Translations under genes and position numbers: made by a program | Shown here: in pieces, positions 1-10,818 of the stretch | Position numbering within the stretch: the first letter of the stretch is position 1 | Layout: each line of letters starts with the position of its first letter | Assembly (NCBI GenBank): GCA_949825025.1 | Contig: OX463778.1 | Coordinates: 47,144,829 to 47,208,828, forward strand | DNA from: Siphlonurus alternatus | Taxonomy: Eukaryota > Arthropoda > Insecta > Ephemeroptera > Siphlonuridae | DNA length: 64,000 nt | Direction: 5' to 3' | Notes under the pieces: model-generated | What the model was told of the DNA's origin: nothing | What the model saw: the letters and a program-made list of their open reading frames with translations, nothing else | Database searches by the model: none

Positions 1-600
1 TTTCGACCTCCTCTTTCGATTGAGCCAGTAAAAAATGACACCCCCATAAGCTCATTCTGGGATAGTTTTCTCCTGAATATTAAGTTTTTATTGTGAATTT
101 TGGAGTTCATTATTTTAGTGCCATGCCGGTAACTTTTTTAATATAAAAATAGAATAGCAATCAAAGATCAGTTATACAGTCCTTTCCCGGGCATTCATCA
201 ATGTATTTACTGCATGGATTCCCATTGTTGTCATCTACCTTCTTCCTACCCATATTTAATCATATTTATTAAATGTTGCTAACAAAAATGAAATGTTATA
301 TTATTCAACTTTCATCGGATTGCTTTAATTTATACAGATATTGTATTAAATGGTAGAAAAACTAGTTTTATCTAATTTATATAGAACAGCATTCTCTTTT
401 TCTTAAATGTGTGTTCAAAGCTCATTTTTGGTTTAAAACCTAATAGAGTAGATATAAATATATATTCTTAGACTTCGTTGCTTCTTCATCTCACACTACA
501 ATTATGTAATTAAAAAAAAAATAAAAATGTGCCATCTTTAAAAAAGTTGTTAAAATTGAAACTGCTGGAAATTAAATAAATAAAGAAACCATGGCTTACA
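1..600. other. Intergenic, downstream of mRpL28
   Basis: AT-rich sequence beyond the 3' end of the minus-strand mRpL28 gene. I see no coding exon. The first ~40 bases resemble the outer arm of the palindromic MITE found at 11,664-11,725 (shared CTTTCGATT.AGCCA.TAAAA), so the window may begin inside a degraded copy. Confidence 0.4.
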
Positions 601-614
601 TCAATCTTTCAATT

Positions 615-620
615 TTTATT
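615..620 (-). other. Poly(A) signal of mRpL28
   Basis: On the minus strand this reads AATAAA, about 57 bases beyond the mRpL28 stop codon, a normal distance for 3' end formation. Confidence 0.6.
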
Positions 621-676
621 TAACAACAAGTCCTGTATTTTATAAAAGATAACTACAAATTAGTCTTGACTATTGC

Positions 677-746
677 TTAGGTAGTACGTGTTTCTTTGGA
701 TGGGGATGCAAATGGGTTCATCTTTGCCAACCACGATGCTGAATTC
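677..746 (-). CDS. mRpL28: mRpL28 exon 5 (C-terminal)
   Basis: Acceptor TTTTACAG followed by 70 bases in the phase left by exon 4, giving K NSASWLAKMNPFASPSKE.. and a TAA stop. Supported by phase, splice sites and a poly(A) signal just downstream rather than by homology. Confidence 0.7.
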
Positions 747-1471
747 CTGTAAAACACAAAATTAATACAAAACCTCAAAATACATAATATGTAATTATTG
801 TAATGTCTTCAGCACTCTTGATATAATTATACATAATCCTTAATATATTAAATATTATAACATAAAAAACAGAATTTCCTTATTTCCGATGGTAATTTTA
901 TTAAGATATGTATGAAATAAAAAGTTGATTGTAAAATAGTAATATTAAAAATGTTGAAAGAAATTTAAATTTATAGAAAACTAAATTTTGAAGCTAAAAA
1001 AAAAAAAAAAAGCACACACACACACTTGCAGACCTTTTGTCTAAATCTAAATATCTTACTTTCCCTCTGATGCTGCAAGCTCGTCCAAGTCAGAATCTTT
1101 AAGTTGCTCCAGCAACTCCTTTCGGTACTGTAACTTAAGAGGCAGGATTTCTTTCTCCTCAGAGAGATGCTGCTTGATCATGGCTTCCTTGAATGTCAGG
1201 CCATACCACTCCGCCTCCTCAAGCTGGGAAAAAAAAAAAAAAAAAAAATTTATACGTAATATATTCTGTATATTAATACTCTCAAATAACCAATCATCAG
1301 CAAGCAAAAAGAACAACATTTTAAGCCTTAATTAGTATAATTTATGCACTTTTCCATTTAAATTACATCTGTAACAAAGATATTACTGTACTATTTAGTC
1401 AACTTAACTTCAATCTCAGTTTGACAAGCAATGTAGTACAGTACAATGTATCAATTGATATTTAATGTGAA

Positions 1472-1546
<75 letters not shown>

Positions 1547-4500
1547 AAGTATATAAGAAACTGTATTTTGATGGATCTATATAAAAAGTTATAACAACTT
1601 TTTATAGGGCTGACAGCATACATTAATCATAAAAAATAGTGAATAACATTGCTTTGTATGGGCGATGTTATAAGGGGCTACTTCTTTACTTAAAAGTGTG
1701 CTGAAAAAGTGCAAGGCTACCATGGAACCTTGTTTATTGAAATAACCTGGACAATTTTTAATAACCTACATGATTTTTTTTTTTATTGCAGAAATGAATA
1801 GAGAGAGGGTACCAAATTATGCTACTCCAAATTTTTTCAGATTTCTTTGAATCCCAGAACTATTTTTAAATAATTATTGAAAGTGCGACCAGGCCCCCTG
1901 GAGGCATCTAAGCCCAATCCTTTTTATTAAGGATTCAGGGGTGCCAACTTAACTTACAGAACTTTCAATATTTATTTAAAAATAGTTCCGGGTCTCAAAA
2001 AAATCTAAAAAATTCAGAGCAGCATAATTTGGTGCCTTCTATTTATTTCTGCAATAAAAATTTTTCATAAAGATTGTCCATTGGCAAAGTGCCAAAAAAT
2101 CCGTAATTCAAATTTGGGATTACGTATGAAAAAAATCAGCATTCTAATCTAATTTGTTTCTCTATGTCACAGTTTTAATGTCCCTATAAAACTATAAAAT
2201 CAGGTCTATTGCTTTATTACACAGATTTATGTCTTGCTAAAAATCTTAAATTATTTAAATTTAGCTTGCAAATTAATAATTTGATAAAAAAACTTTTAAA
2301 ACTTTATATTTTGCTATACCGCAGACTAGTTAGAAGCAAAAACACAAAATAAAAAAACAGTATCAACCTTAAAAATGTTTACTGCAAAAATGGATAGAAG
2401 GTGCAAAGTTAAATATTTCTTAATTTTCTTTTTTTTTTTCCGGATTTTTTATAGACCGGGAAGTATTGCTGAAAAGTTTTGGTGAGTTCGTGTTTGAACC
2501 CATGCTTATTTTAGGTCTTATCCTTTTATTAAGAGAGACTTCAAGAGGCGACGCTCTCTCTGTACTTTCAATATTTTTTAAAAATAGTTCCCGGGCTCTA
2601 AAAAATCTGAAGAAAATCAGAGTAGCATAAAACTCATGATACAACTATAATAGATAGGTCCATCAGCCCTACGAATTTGGACTGATCTGCGCATTTTGGC
2701 CAAAAACACCCAAGGTGACGTCACGTAGTGAGCTCAAAACAGCTGTTTCGCTGCATGAGGGGCCCCTACCGGAGCAGAGTTTTTGTTCAACATTAGCGAG
2801 AATGTTGCTTTTTATCTCATCTCAAATTTAATATTTATTTACAATACTACAAGCCAAACCGGTTGCAGTAACGTATTAAAAGAATTTTTAAACACTGCAA
2901 TTCGCAAGCAATCTGGGGTAGAAGTTCGTATCTTTGTTCATAAAGCATACAAAGCTGCTATTGGCTGTGCGCAGATTAGTTACCTAGCGTTTGCGCAGCT
3001 TCATTTGGATTCAAGCTTTCTTATCATGCACACTTTGCGGAGCCATGCGCAGTAGACTACTAACATTTAAAACTTGTTTCTGCGCAGCTTTTCTAAACCG
3101 TGGCTATTGATTTACGGAAAACTTTATAATAGAGCAGAAAAAAAAATAAACATATGCACTGTGCGCATGGGACGGCCCTGCTTAAAACTGTGCACTCTAT
3201 CCATTTTTGTAACAAAAACAATTGAGGTCGATACTCCATTTTGCTTATTAATAAGCATATCCATGTCTGCTTACCGGTATGATAAACTTTGCATATTTCT
3301 TTAAAACTTCCTCTTTTTTCTGTGGGTTGTCAGGATGACAGTCCCCTGTAGCTAGTGCCAGCAGAATCTTTCTCTTTATTTTCAATGCTAAGAGAGTTTT
3401 CAGATCACAAGCTGGAGTCTGTGGACAAAAAAAATAATAATAATAATAAAATAAAATAAATTGAGAACAAATACAATAAATACATTAATCCACTTAAGGG
3501 TAAGGTAACAAGCCCAATGTAAAAAAAAAAAAACACAAAACACAAAAAATAAAAATAAAAAAAAAATCCCACACATGATAATTATGAAAAAAAAATTAAA
3601 AATATCCTCCTCTACATCCCCTATCAGTAGCTAAAATATTAGACCGTATATACAAATTCGAGCTACAGTTTTTAAGTTATATGAATTTTTAAAGTTGACT
3701 AATTTAACATGGAAGTCCCATTTCTCCATGTTAAAGCAGTCAACTTTAAAAGTTTATAACTCAAAAACTAGATCGAATTTGTGTACATTATATTTTAGCT
3801 ACTGATAGGGGATGTAGAGGAGAACATTTCAAATTTTTTCCATAATTTTCATGTGTGGGATTTTTTTTTTAACATTGGGCGTGTTACCTTCCCCTTAAAA
3901 TTCCTTAACAAGGATAATAATAAGAATAACATCCACCACAGATATATTCTATGATACAAGCTCTACCTACCAATTAACATTTAGCCGAGGGGGAGGGGGG
4001 AATGTTGCTTCTTTGCAAACTCAATTTATACACACATACATGTATATAATATATATTTATATAAAAAACGCCATTTGTACCCTTTCGGAAGTGATCAGGT
4101 TTATATTTAACCTTTCCAGTAAGAGTTGTCTTGCGACCGAGCTTGGGCTTACCAGACATCCAGAACCTTTACCTGCACTCTTCTGGGCTCCTACTACCAG
4201 ATCTGCATATCTGCATACAGTGAACCTTTCTCCAAACCTTTTTTTCAATGTTTACCACTGCTATTAGCATCTAGCCAATCAAATGCGCTTAAGGTGGAGA
4301 TAACACGGATCAGCTGGCCCAATGCTAAAAAAATCCCATTCATAAAAATTATGAAAAAAATTTAAAATGTTCTCCTCTACATCCCCTATCAGTAGATAAA
4401 ATATCAGGTATACAAAAATTAATAACTCGAAAACTAGCTCGTTTTTGTATACCTGATATTTTACCTACTGATAGGGGATGTAGAGGAGAACATTTTAAAT

Positions 4501-7500
4501 TTGTTTCATAATTTTTATGAATGGGATTTTTTTAGCATTGGGCCAGCTGATCCGTATTATCTCTACCTTAAAAAGTCAGAGGTGTGGTGTATCAGGGCAG
4601 AGCGAACTTGAGTAGAAGGCCACAACACGACCGCGCCCACTTTTCAATAGCCGTCCTACTGAGCAGCAGGTTTGCGTGTAATCAAATGGGAGAGGGCTTC
4701 ACTTTGGTCGCGGTTTACGACAATTACGCTGTATGCTAGAGTTTTCAAAATGAAACAAGTTTAACTCTAATATAGTTTAATCTTACTGGACAACCTTTTT
4801 TTTCACGCAAAAACAATATTAATACACTTAAATTAAACTTTTATGAACCCGACTTCTGCTACTTCTGTTACATCTGCGCATGCGCCGGCATGCGCGAAGT
4901 AATAAAAGTCAGTTTACTGGCGATGACGTCATATGAACATTGAAAGCCTCTCTTCATAGCGAGTGACTTTCACTTTACTTAATTGCATTTTCTATACTTT
5001 GTATATATCAAGTAAAGTTATTTACTACATCGAAAATAATGTATGAAAGTTGATTCAAGTACTTTTGTATTTTCAATATTTCGTGACGTCATGATACATT
5101 ACTAAAGCTTGGAAGATAGAACCAAGTTCCCGCCCTAACTTTACCGTCTTATATCTCAAGAAGTATGATATTTATGAACTAAATAAAATAATTAGCAAAT
5201 GGGAGACTACATTGAAGTATTATTGCACTACAAGACACCTTCATTAATATCAAGTAAATATTTAAAAAAAAATATTTCCTCCCGATTACATTGCATGTTA
5301 TTTTTTAAATTCCGGACGGCTAATGTCTCGACAGATGACGATCGCGCCGGCTGGGTTTTGGCCTCCTACTCAAGTACGCTCTGATCAGGGTTCCGACATG
5401 GCGTCATTTAGGCGGCAAAAGCGGCCAGTTTGAAAGTTAATCCGTCCTCATAGTAAATAGTTCTTGACACACATGAGATAAGGGAGTTTGTTTATCCATA
5501 TAATATGTAAATTTATGCAACCCACCGTGGTTAGCCACATCTGCTGTATTATGTTTTAATCTAATGTAAACAGTTATCCATTCTTAATTTTGCTTACATT
5601 TAATAAGTAGTTGTCAAATCCATGATGCTCATGAATAAGCCTCAGCATGCGCTCTGTTACTATTGCTGGCATGTAAGTACCCAGTACTTCACTGTGAACT
5701 ACAGAGCGCTTTAACACTGGTACCCAAAATCTGGGTACACGACGGCGTAGTTGATGTCTTTTCTCAAATCCCTTCACTATTGCTTCTCCGCCCAACAACA
5801 TGTTATCCATTTCAGAAGAATACTTCAGGGGGATGGCGACGTTCTGCACAGGTTTTCTGAAAGAAAAATCATTTTACATTGTCCCAGTTATTTTAATTAC
5901 TAGCAATGCATTTTAACTATAATTTCAAAGTAAACTGTAAGAGGTAATTTTGTTTGAATTAAGGGTTAAGTAACACGCCCAAGGTTAAAAAAATTCCCAG
6001 ACATGAACATTATGAAACATATCTTAAAATGTTCTCCTCTACATCCCCTATCAGTAGCTAAAATATCAGGTATCAAATTCGAGCTAGTTTTTGAGTTTTT
6101 AATTTTTAAAAGTTGGGTCATTTAATTTCTATGTTAAATTAGTCAACTTTAAAAATTCATAACTCAAAAACAAGCTCGAATTTGTACCTGATATTTTAGC
6201 TACTGATAGAGGATGTAGAGGAGAACATTTTAAGATGTTTCATAATTGTCATGTGAGGGAATCTTTTTAACATTGGGCGCATTACCTTACCCTTAAGCGA
6301 ATATAATATATACTTCAAACATGTATTCATACTATAGTACACTGGACATACAGCAATGTAATCTTATTGGCAGAAGCTAAAAAAAATCTCAATTCACTTC
6401 TGCTGTATAGAAGAAACATTTACAGCTAGTACATACAAGTGAAAATGCTACGGCACGCTGTAGTAACATCAAGGTCTTACAGAGCTACAAATGCTATGGC
6501 GTCTTATGGCATGAATGCCATAGCAATTTTGAACTATGTATGTGAAAGGATCGACCTTATATACAGTACATACGCATACATACATTAATACATGCATATA
6601 TTTACATATCTTGTCCCTTATCCGGAATAATGAACTACATATCTGCCTACTATGATCTTGTTGCAATAATAAGCTACTGTATCATTCTGCTAAATCAGGT
6701 GAGCACAATCTTGAGTTTTATTTAATAAAGAGATAAAGTTGATACTAGGCGACAATTGTGGTTACACCACCGTGGCTCACCCCCAGGGCCGTTCCATACG
6801 TACAGTGCATACGTTTATTTTTTCTGCTCTATTTTAAAGTTTTCCGTAAATTAATAGCCACAGCTTAGAAAAGCTGCGCAGAAACGAGTTTTAAATGTTA
6901 GTAGTCTACTGCGCATGGCTCCTCATAGTGTGCTTGATAAGAAAGCAAGCTGCCTAGTCAAGCTGCGCAAACACTAGGTGGCTAGTCTGCGCACAGTTAA
7001 TAGCAGGTTTGTTTGCTTTATGAACAAAGATATGAACTTCTACCCCAGATTGCTTGCAAACTGCAGTGTTTAAAAATTCTTTTAACACGTTACTGCAACC
7101 AATTTGGTTTGTAGTATTGCAAATACATGTACATATAAAATTTGAAATGAAATAAAAAGCAACGTTCTCGCTAATGTTGAACAAAATCTCTGCTCCGGTA
7201 GGGGCCCCTCGTGCAGCAGAACAGCTGTTTTGAGCTCACTACGTGACGTCACCTTGGGTGCTTTTGGTCAAAATGCGCAGATCAGTCCAAATTTGTAGGA
7301 CTGATGGACCTATCTATGTATTATAGTTGTATCATGGCTCGCCCTAGGCTTTCGCTTCTCAGCCTTCTCTTGAACTCCCCGGAACTGCTGGCCTCCACCA
7401 CCTCACGGCTCAGCAGATTCCACTCTCTCACCGTTCTTCTGTAAAAAGAAAACTTCCCCACGTCACTCCTGCTACCCTCATACTCCAACTTCCACTCGTG

Positions 7501-8234
7501 GTCCCTCCTTCCCCTATATCCTCCTTTAACTGCCCCCTCGCTCATCTCCTCCCATCCCTTTTCTCCTCCTGATATTTTATACATTGTTGTGAGCCTGCTA
7601 TAGTGATTTACAGCTCATAATTGCTCTCACTTTAAAAAAACAGTCAGCTCATTATTGCAACGAGATCATGGTAAAAGCAGATAGCTCATTAATCCGGACA
7701 AGGGACGATATTGTGTACCGTCAGGGGCTTTAAAAATATGCCTATTGCCTGGAAGTCTGAGATGTTTTGCAATAACGTCCTGCATACATGTACAGTATGG
7801 GTAGCAAACTCCTTGATTTTTTTATCTCAGCTGACATCGTGATGAATGGACACTGGACAGTGGAAAACACTAAAACAATGTTGTTGATATCGATGAAATC
7901 TGTTAAGTAAGCTCTAGACATTCCTTGAGCCCCCGATGGTATGTATGCATACATTTTTTTTTTTTTTTACATTATATGCAAACATGCAGTATGCATATTA
8001 CATTCATAAATATTCATTTATTTTTTATATTTACACTTCTCCAGTCTGTGGGTTTCTTTTCCATTTGCCGGGTTCTGGGATGAAGTGCACAGGGGCAGGT
8101 TCTTGCCACTGCCATTCTTTGTAGAATTTCTTATAGGATTCTGGTAAGCGAGAAGCTGCACTAGTATCAAAAATATTAGGTTTGATTTTCTTTAAAGATG
8201 CAAGGCTTGTTTTAAGACACGTTTTCGATGCCAT
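677..8234 (-). CDS. mRpL28: Mitochondrial ribosomal protein bL28m, five exons
   Basis: Structural protein of the large subunit of the mitochondrial ribosome, made in the cytoplasm and imported. Five exons on the minus strand (8234-8035, 5856-5598, 3418-3275, 1223-1060, 746-677) join in phase with GT-AG introns to give 278 residues; human MRPL28 is about 256. Recognised family landmarks in order: EPAPVHFIPEPGKWKRNPQTGE near residues 45-66, PVQNVAIPLKYSSEM and LLGGEAIVKGF, the core RFWVPVLKRSVVHSEVLG, ERMLRLIHEHHGFDNYLL ending at 153, KKYAKFIIP ending at 201, then LEEAEWYGLTFKEAI-like text with M in place of I. The Met at 8234 is chosen because an in-frame TAA lies six bases upstream of it. The short last exon carries a divergent Ser/Lys-rich tail. 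Introns hold MITEs and LINE remnants but the reading frame is intact. Confidence 0.92.
1060..1223 (-). CDS. mRpL28: mRpL28 exon 4
   Basis: Encodes LEEAEWYGLTFKEAMIKQHL.. to SEG and two bases of the next codon. Acceptor is a long T tract plus CCCAG; donor GTAAGA. Without splicing the frame would stop at once (AAG TAA), so a further exon is implied. Confidence 0.87.
1469..1546. repeat. (AAAT)n microsatellite
   Basis: About 78 bases of tandem AAAT in mRpL28 intron 4, almost uninterrupted. Confidence 0.95.
1748..2085. mobile_element. Palindromic MITE, GGACAA-ended type
   Basis: Inverted-repeat element. The left arm reads GGACAATTTT...TTATTGCAGAAATGAATAGAG..GGTACCAAATTATGCTA; the right arm is its reverse complement, ending ..CTGCAATAAAAATTTTTCAT..GATTGTCC. 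The centre holds ATCCTTTTTATTAAGGAT. The same family recurs at 14.0-14.5 kb. No coding capacity. Confidence 0.8.
2385..2633. mobile_element. Partial palindromic MITE
   Basis: Arms GATAGAAGGTGCAAAG..CGGATTTTTTATAGACCGGGAA and its complement ending ATCAGAGTAGCATAA. Related to the copy at 59,812-60,135, with which it shares an interior reading like GGGTTCGAATCC. The right terminus is lost where the LINE 3' end abuts. Confidence 0.65.
2634..3180 (+). mobile_element. 5'-truncated LINE 3' end, copy 1
   Basis: Begins CATGATACAACTATAATA, which in the copy at 6,787-7,584 is the end of a reverse-transcriptase reading frame plus stop. It continues ~540 bases colinear with that copy, to GGGACGGCCCTG. 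Contains a TGACGTCA site and a reading frame (2783-3055, no ATG) that is also open in the other copy. Confidence 0.7.
3275..3418 (-). CDS. mRpL28: mRpL28 exon 3
   Basis: 144 bases, 48 codons, phase 0 at both ends (acceptor CACAG, donor GTAAGC). Reads TPACDLKTLLALKIKRKIL.. to KKYAKFIIP, matching the helical region of MRPL28 where the human protein has a Leu/Arg-rich stretch followed by YKEFAIP. Confidence 0.85.
3429..3458. repeat. AAT/AAAAT-rich simple repeat
   Basis: Short tandem AAT and AAAAT units beside the mRpL28 exon 3 acceptor. Confidence 0.7.
3494..3898. mobile_element. TTAA-bounded palindromic MITE, copy 1
   Basis: Starts TTAAGGGTAAGGTAAC and ends with the complement GTTACCTTCCCCTTAA. 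The arms are mirror images (CTCTACATCCCCTATCAGTA on the left, TACTGATAGGGGATGTAGAG on the right). TTAA at both ends is the target sequence used by piggyBac-type transposases; the assignment is inference. Confidence 0.8.
4080..4260 (-). other. Open, GC-richer segment of unknown nature
   Basis: Less AT-rich than its surroundings. One minus frame begins MSGKPKLGRKTTLTGKVKYK (Met at 4159) and another is open through VCRYADLVVGAQKSAGKG. I recognise neither, and neither shows a convincing exon structure. It lies between two MITEs in mRpL28 intron 2. Confidence 0.25.
4289..4571. mobile_element. TTAA-bounded palindromic MITE, copy 2
   Basis: Starts TTAAGGTGGAGATAAC and ends GATAATACGGATC-complement ..TTATCTCTACCTTAA. 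Its inner arms match copies 1 and 3, whereas its outer ends (TTAAGGTAGAGATAAC type with CAGCTG) match the copy at 27.5 kb, so it links the two subtypes. Confidence 0.82.
4572..5597. other. mRpL28 intron 2, remaining part
   Basis: No exon seen. It has two perfect TGACGTCA sites (4924, 5084), a CGCATGCGCCGGCATGCG palindrome-like stretch near 4876, and a GC-rich patch at 5318-5450 that resembles repeat sequence. Confidence 0.4.
5598..5856 (-). CDS. mRpL28: mRpL28 exon 2 (bL28 core)
   Basis: Encodes residues 67-153, the bL28-like globular core. Acceptor TTTCAG, donor GTAAGC, ending on a codon boundary. It is the longest exon and the most similar to animal MRPL28 proteins. Confidence 0.9.
5959..6296. 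mobile_element. TTAA-bounded palindromic MITE, copy 3
   Basis: Starts TTAAGGGTTAAGTAAC, ends GTAATG-complement ATTACCTTACCCTTAA, with arms carrying CTCTACATCCCCTATCAGTA and its complement. Close to copy 1 in ends and interior. Confidence 0.82.
6787..7584 (-). pseudogene. LINE fragment: reverse transcriptase C-terminus plus 3' end, copy 2
   Basis: On the minus strand a frame reads ..GKFSFYRRTVREWNLLSREV VEASSSGEFKRRL.. and ends at 7321. The pattern (Y/F)RRTVREWN-L---VV-A-S---F--RL is typical of the extreme C-terminus of non-LTR retrotransposon ORF2. The stop is followed by ~540 bases colinear, in inverted orientation, with 2,634-3,180. It is 5'-truncated with no catalytic domain left, so it is a dead remnant in mRpL28 intron 1. 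Confidence 0.7.
8035..8234 (-). CDS. mRpL28: mRpL28 exon 1
   Basis: Encodes residues 1-66 plus two bases. Starts MASKTCLKTS, basic and hydroxylated as expected for a mitochondrial presequence. The donor is GTAAAT inside ...GAAGT|GTAAAT; the interrupted Val codon is completed by the first A of exon 2. Confidence 0.88.
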
Positions 8235-8551
8235 GGATTGTTATATTCTGAAGCCACAGACAACTGAAGAACACAATTTACTGAAATTAAGGAGATCAGA
8301 AATCAAATGGAAACGAGGAGCACACAATTTTTTATGGAGAATTGGAGATCAGCTGAAATGTGCGAAAACCGAAAAGTGTGAACAAAAAAAAATAATAATT
8401 GGCAACAACGCATAACAAGTGATTTGACAACGTCGGCAATATTCACTGTGAGTTGTGATCGGTTGTGATTGGTAAGTTTTTTAACATAATATATCCCCGC
8501 GATTTGTTTTGAATCTTTTTTTATCAATACACTTGAAAAACAGAGTCTAGA
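8235..8551. promoter_or_regulatory. 5' flank of mRpL28
   Basis: Presumed leader and promoter of mRpL28, placed by position only. I see no clear TATA box or initiator. Confidence 0.3.
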
Positions 8552-8742
8552 TAGTATCAAGATAATTAGTAGCCCAAGTGCACAATTTGGTTAAATAAAG
8601 CCTGATTTAAAAAAAAGTATTTTTTTTATATTTTAGAAAAGTGCATGTAAATTTAAAAAATTACTAAAAAATAATTTTCTTTAAATTAGGCTTTATTTAG
8701 CCAAATTGCGTGCACTTGGCTACTAATTATCTTGATATACTA
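8552..8742. mobile_element. Short TIR element (TA-ended MITE)
   Basis: Arms of about 60 bases: TAGTATCAAGATAATTAGTA ..CCAAGTGCAC..TTTGG.TAAATAAAGCC and the complement ending TACTAATTATCTTGATA.TA. About 190 bases, TA at both ends, no coding capacity; mariner-like by form only. Confidence 0.75.
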
Positions 8743-9501
8743 CAGCAATCAGCTTAGCTCCTAGCATAAAAATTACTCCGAGGAGCAATGATCAAAAATT
8801 AACATGGTGAAGATACGTCAGTGTTGCCAACTACCGGTGCTACACCCAATGCCCTTATGGACATTATATAATTTAACATAGGAAAATGATATCTGCTATA
8901 ACTTCAACTAAAAACATTGTGGAGTTTTCAAATTTGGCACGATGATGGTACTTCTCATATAGCGGTCATGAATTGGCTATCTTAGTTATCGTAAAAAAAA
9001 TATTAGTTCCAAAAAGACATTTTTCATTAAATCTCGATGTGGTAAAACTAAAATATTTTTTTTTTCAAAAACGTAATATTCTGGAAGCTTGTTTCAAGTA
9101 CTATAGCTATAACATATGTGAAAATCAAAATAATTATGTTTTTCAATTATTTTTAAATATTATAATTACAAAACATGCCTATAACATAAATATCGAAGAA
9201 ATGGTACTCATTACTCATACTCACTATATATTATGCTTACGAAATTCAATGGAAAAATTTTTTTCTGCGTAAAAATTAAATATTTCCGTAAAACTAAGGT
9301 TATAATAGGCAACATCACAACCAAATTTCATAACTCCATATATTTTTTTTTTATTATTTTTTACGGCAATTGGCGTTTTTTTTTTTTTTTTAGAACTTGT
9401 CGTTTTATTTTTTTTATTTTTCAAGCAATTTTCCCAAAAATAAGCATTTTGGACGACATAAATTAATGGAGTGGGCAGTGAAATATAACTGCATTAAGTT
9501 T

Positions 9502-9502
<1 letters not shown>
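8743..9502. other. AT-rich DNA, nothing recognised
   Basis: Short frames here are AT-driven and lack codon bias or motifs. No repeat was recognised beyond homopolymer T runs. Confidence 0.5.
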
Positions 9503-9598
<96 letters not shown>

Positions 9599-9630
9599 TT
9601 TTATTTATTTATTTATTTATTTATTTATCT
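9503..9630. repeat. (TTTA)n microsatellite
   Basis: About 128 bases of tandem TTTA with one slip at 9600. Confidence 0.95.
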
Positions 9631-10281
9631 TCTTAAGCCCCTTAAAACGAGAGAAGAAATTGATTTTTTAAATTAAATTAATTTTCTTTGCAAGGGGTTT
9701 ACAATTACGGTTAAACATACAGTAATAATGTGTTTTCAATTTACAGATTGTTTCATATATCTCGTGTTACATACACTTTTGAATGAGATATTAGAATGTA
9801 AAAATTTCAGTGGCTTAATCGAAACAAGGGGTAAAAATATGGTACCAGTGGCGTAGCCAGGATTTTTTGTCCAAGGAGGGCGGGTCCTCAAGATAAAGAT
9901 TGGGAACAGCACACTGCAGGGGGGTTTGGGGGGTGTAGCCCCCCAATAGCCCGCCGCAGGTGCGATTTTTTTAAGACACGCCCCTTTTTAAGGGTAAAAA
10001 TTATGAGAAAATACTAATATACGTAGAGAATGTATGGCCTTATATTCAATTTTTTTTAAATTTTTTGCACCCCATTTTTTTAATTTCTTTTCAATACGTG
10101 CAACGTAATATATAAAGCTTTGAGTAAATAATTTTAGTTAAATCAAGTAATTCATCTAATAATCACTAATTATATATTATTTTTATTAATTTCATGATGC
10201 GCGATTTTTTCGAAAAAGTGGCGTGGATTATTATTTTTTTCAAGGAAAAGTTGCAGCAAATTCCTAATATTCGTCGAGGTC

Positions 10282-10660
10282 GAGCGTGGCGCAGTGCATT
10301 GACCGGTTCTCGTTAGATCACCGAAGTCAGGCTACGTCGAGCGTGGTTATAATAGTACTTGGATGGGTGACCGTTTCAAGTAAAAAATACTCTGCTCCCT
10401 CCCTGGGGTAAATTCGTCTCGCTTTCCACCCAGTGCAGTGATGCATTTGTGTGTGCCATGGTTCTCCAGGCTTTGGACATCGCTTTGGTCCATTCAGAAA
10501 AAGTAGAGGTGTCCGTCCTGACTGAGGTTTTCCACGGTTCACCTCAGCAAATGCTGGGACGCGTAACAGGCCATGGCATCCGTTCCCTACCTTATCCCTA
10601 CCCATTACCCCGCCGCGAGCTGTTAGCTCTTAGGGGTGTATCCTTGTAAAAAACAAAAAA
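10282..10660 (+). mobile_element. 5S rRNA-derived SINE, copy 1
   Basis: The first ~95 bases align to 5S rRNA and its internal pol III promoter: CGTTAGATCACCGAAGTCAG, GTCGAGCGTGG (intermediate element) and GTACTTGGATGGGTGACCG (box C). A ~270-base body and an A-rich tail (TTGTAAAAAACAAAAAA) follow. TAATA is inserted within GGTTA-GTACTTGG. It lies inside hAT copy 1; AATATT on both sides may be the target duplication. This matches the SINE3 class, 5S-headed. Confidence 0.85.
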
Positions 10661-10771
10661 TATTTGTAAATCGTAAATTATGTAGTTATATATTATGTAT
10701 TAAATTTTTATGTAATTATGTAGTCACTACTTTTTCTTATAAAAAAATATCACATTTTAAGATGTGCGAGC

Positions 10772-10779
<8 letters not shown>

Positions 10780-10815
<36 letters not shown>
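10780..10815. repeat. (TA)n microsatellite
   Basis: Tandem TA within hAT copy 1; absent from the other hAT copy. Confidence 0.9.

Positions 10816-10818
<3 letters not shown>

Noticed and set aside
10282..10380. A genuine 5S rRNA gene
   Set aside because: The 5S-like part is only ~95 bases, has an insertion in the promoter, and continues into a SINE body with a tail; the two other copies share that body.
10327..10605. 92-codon frame in the 10.3 kb region, repeated near 59.5 kb
   Set aside because: It is the antisense of the 5S-derived SINE body, so its similarity between loci is repeat-derived, not a gene family.
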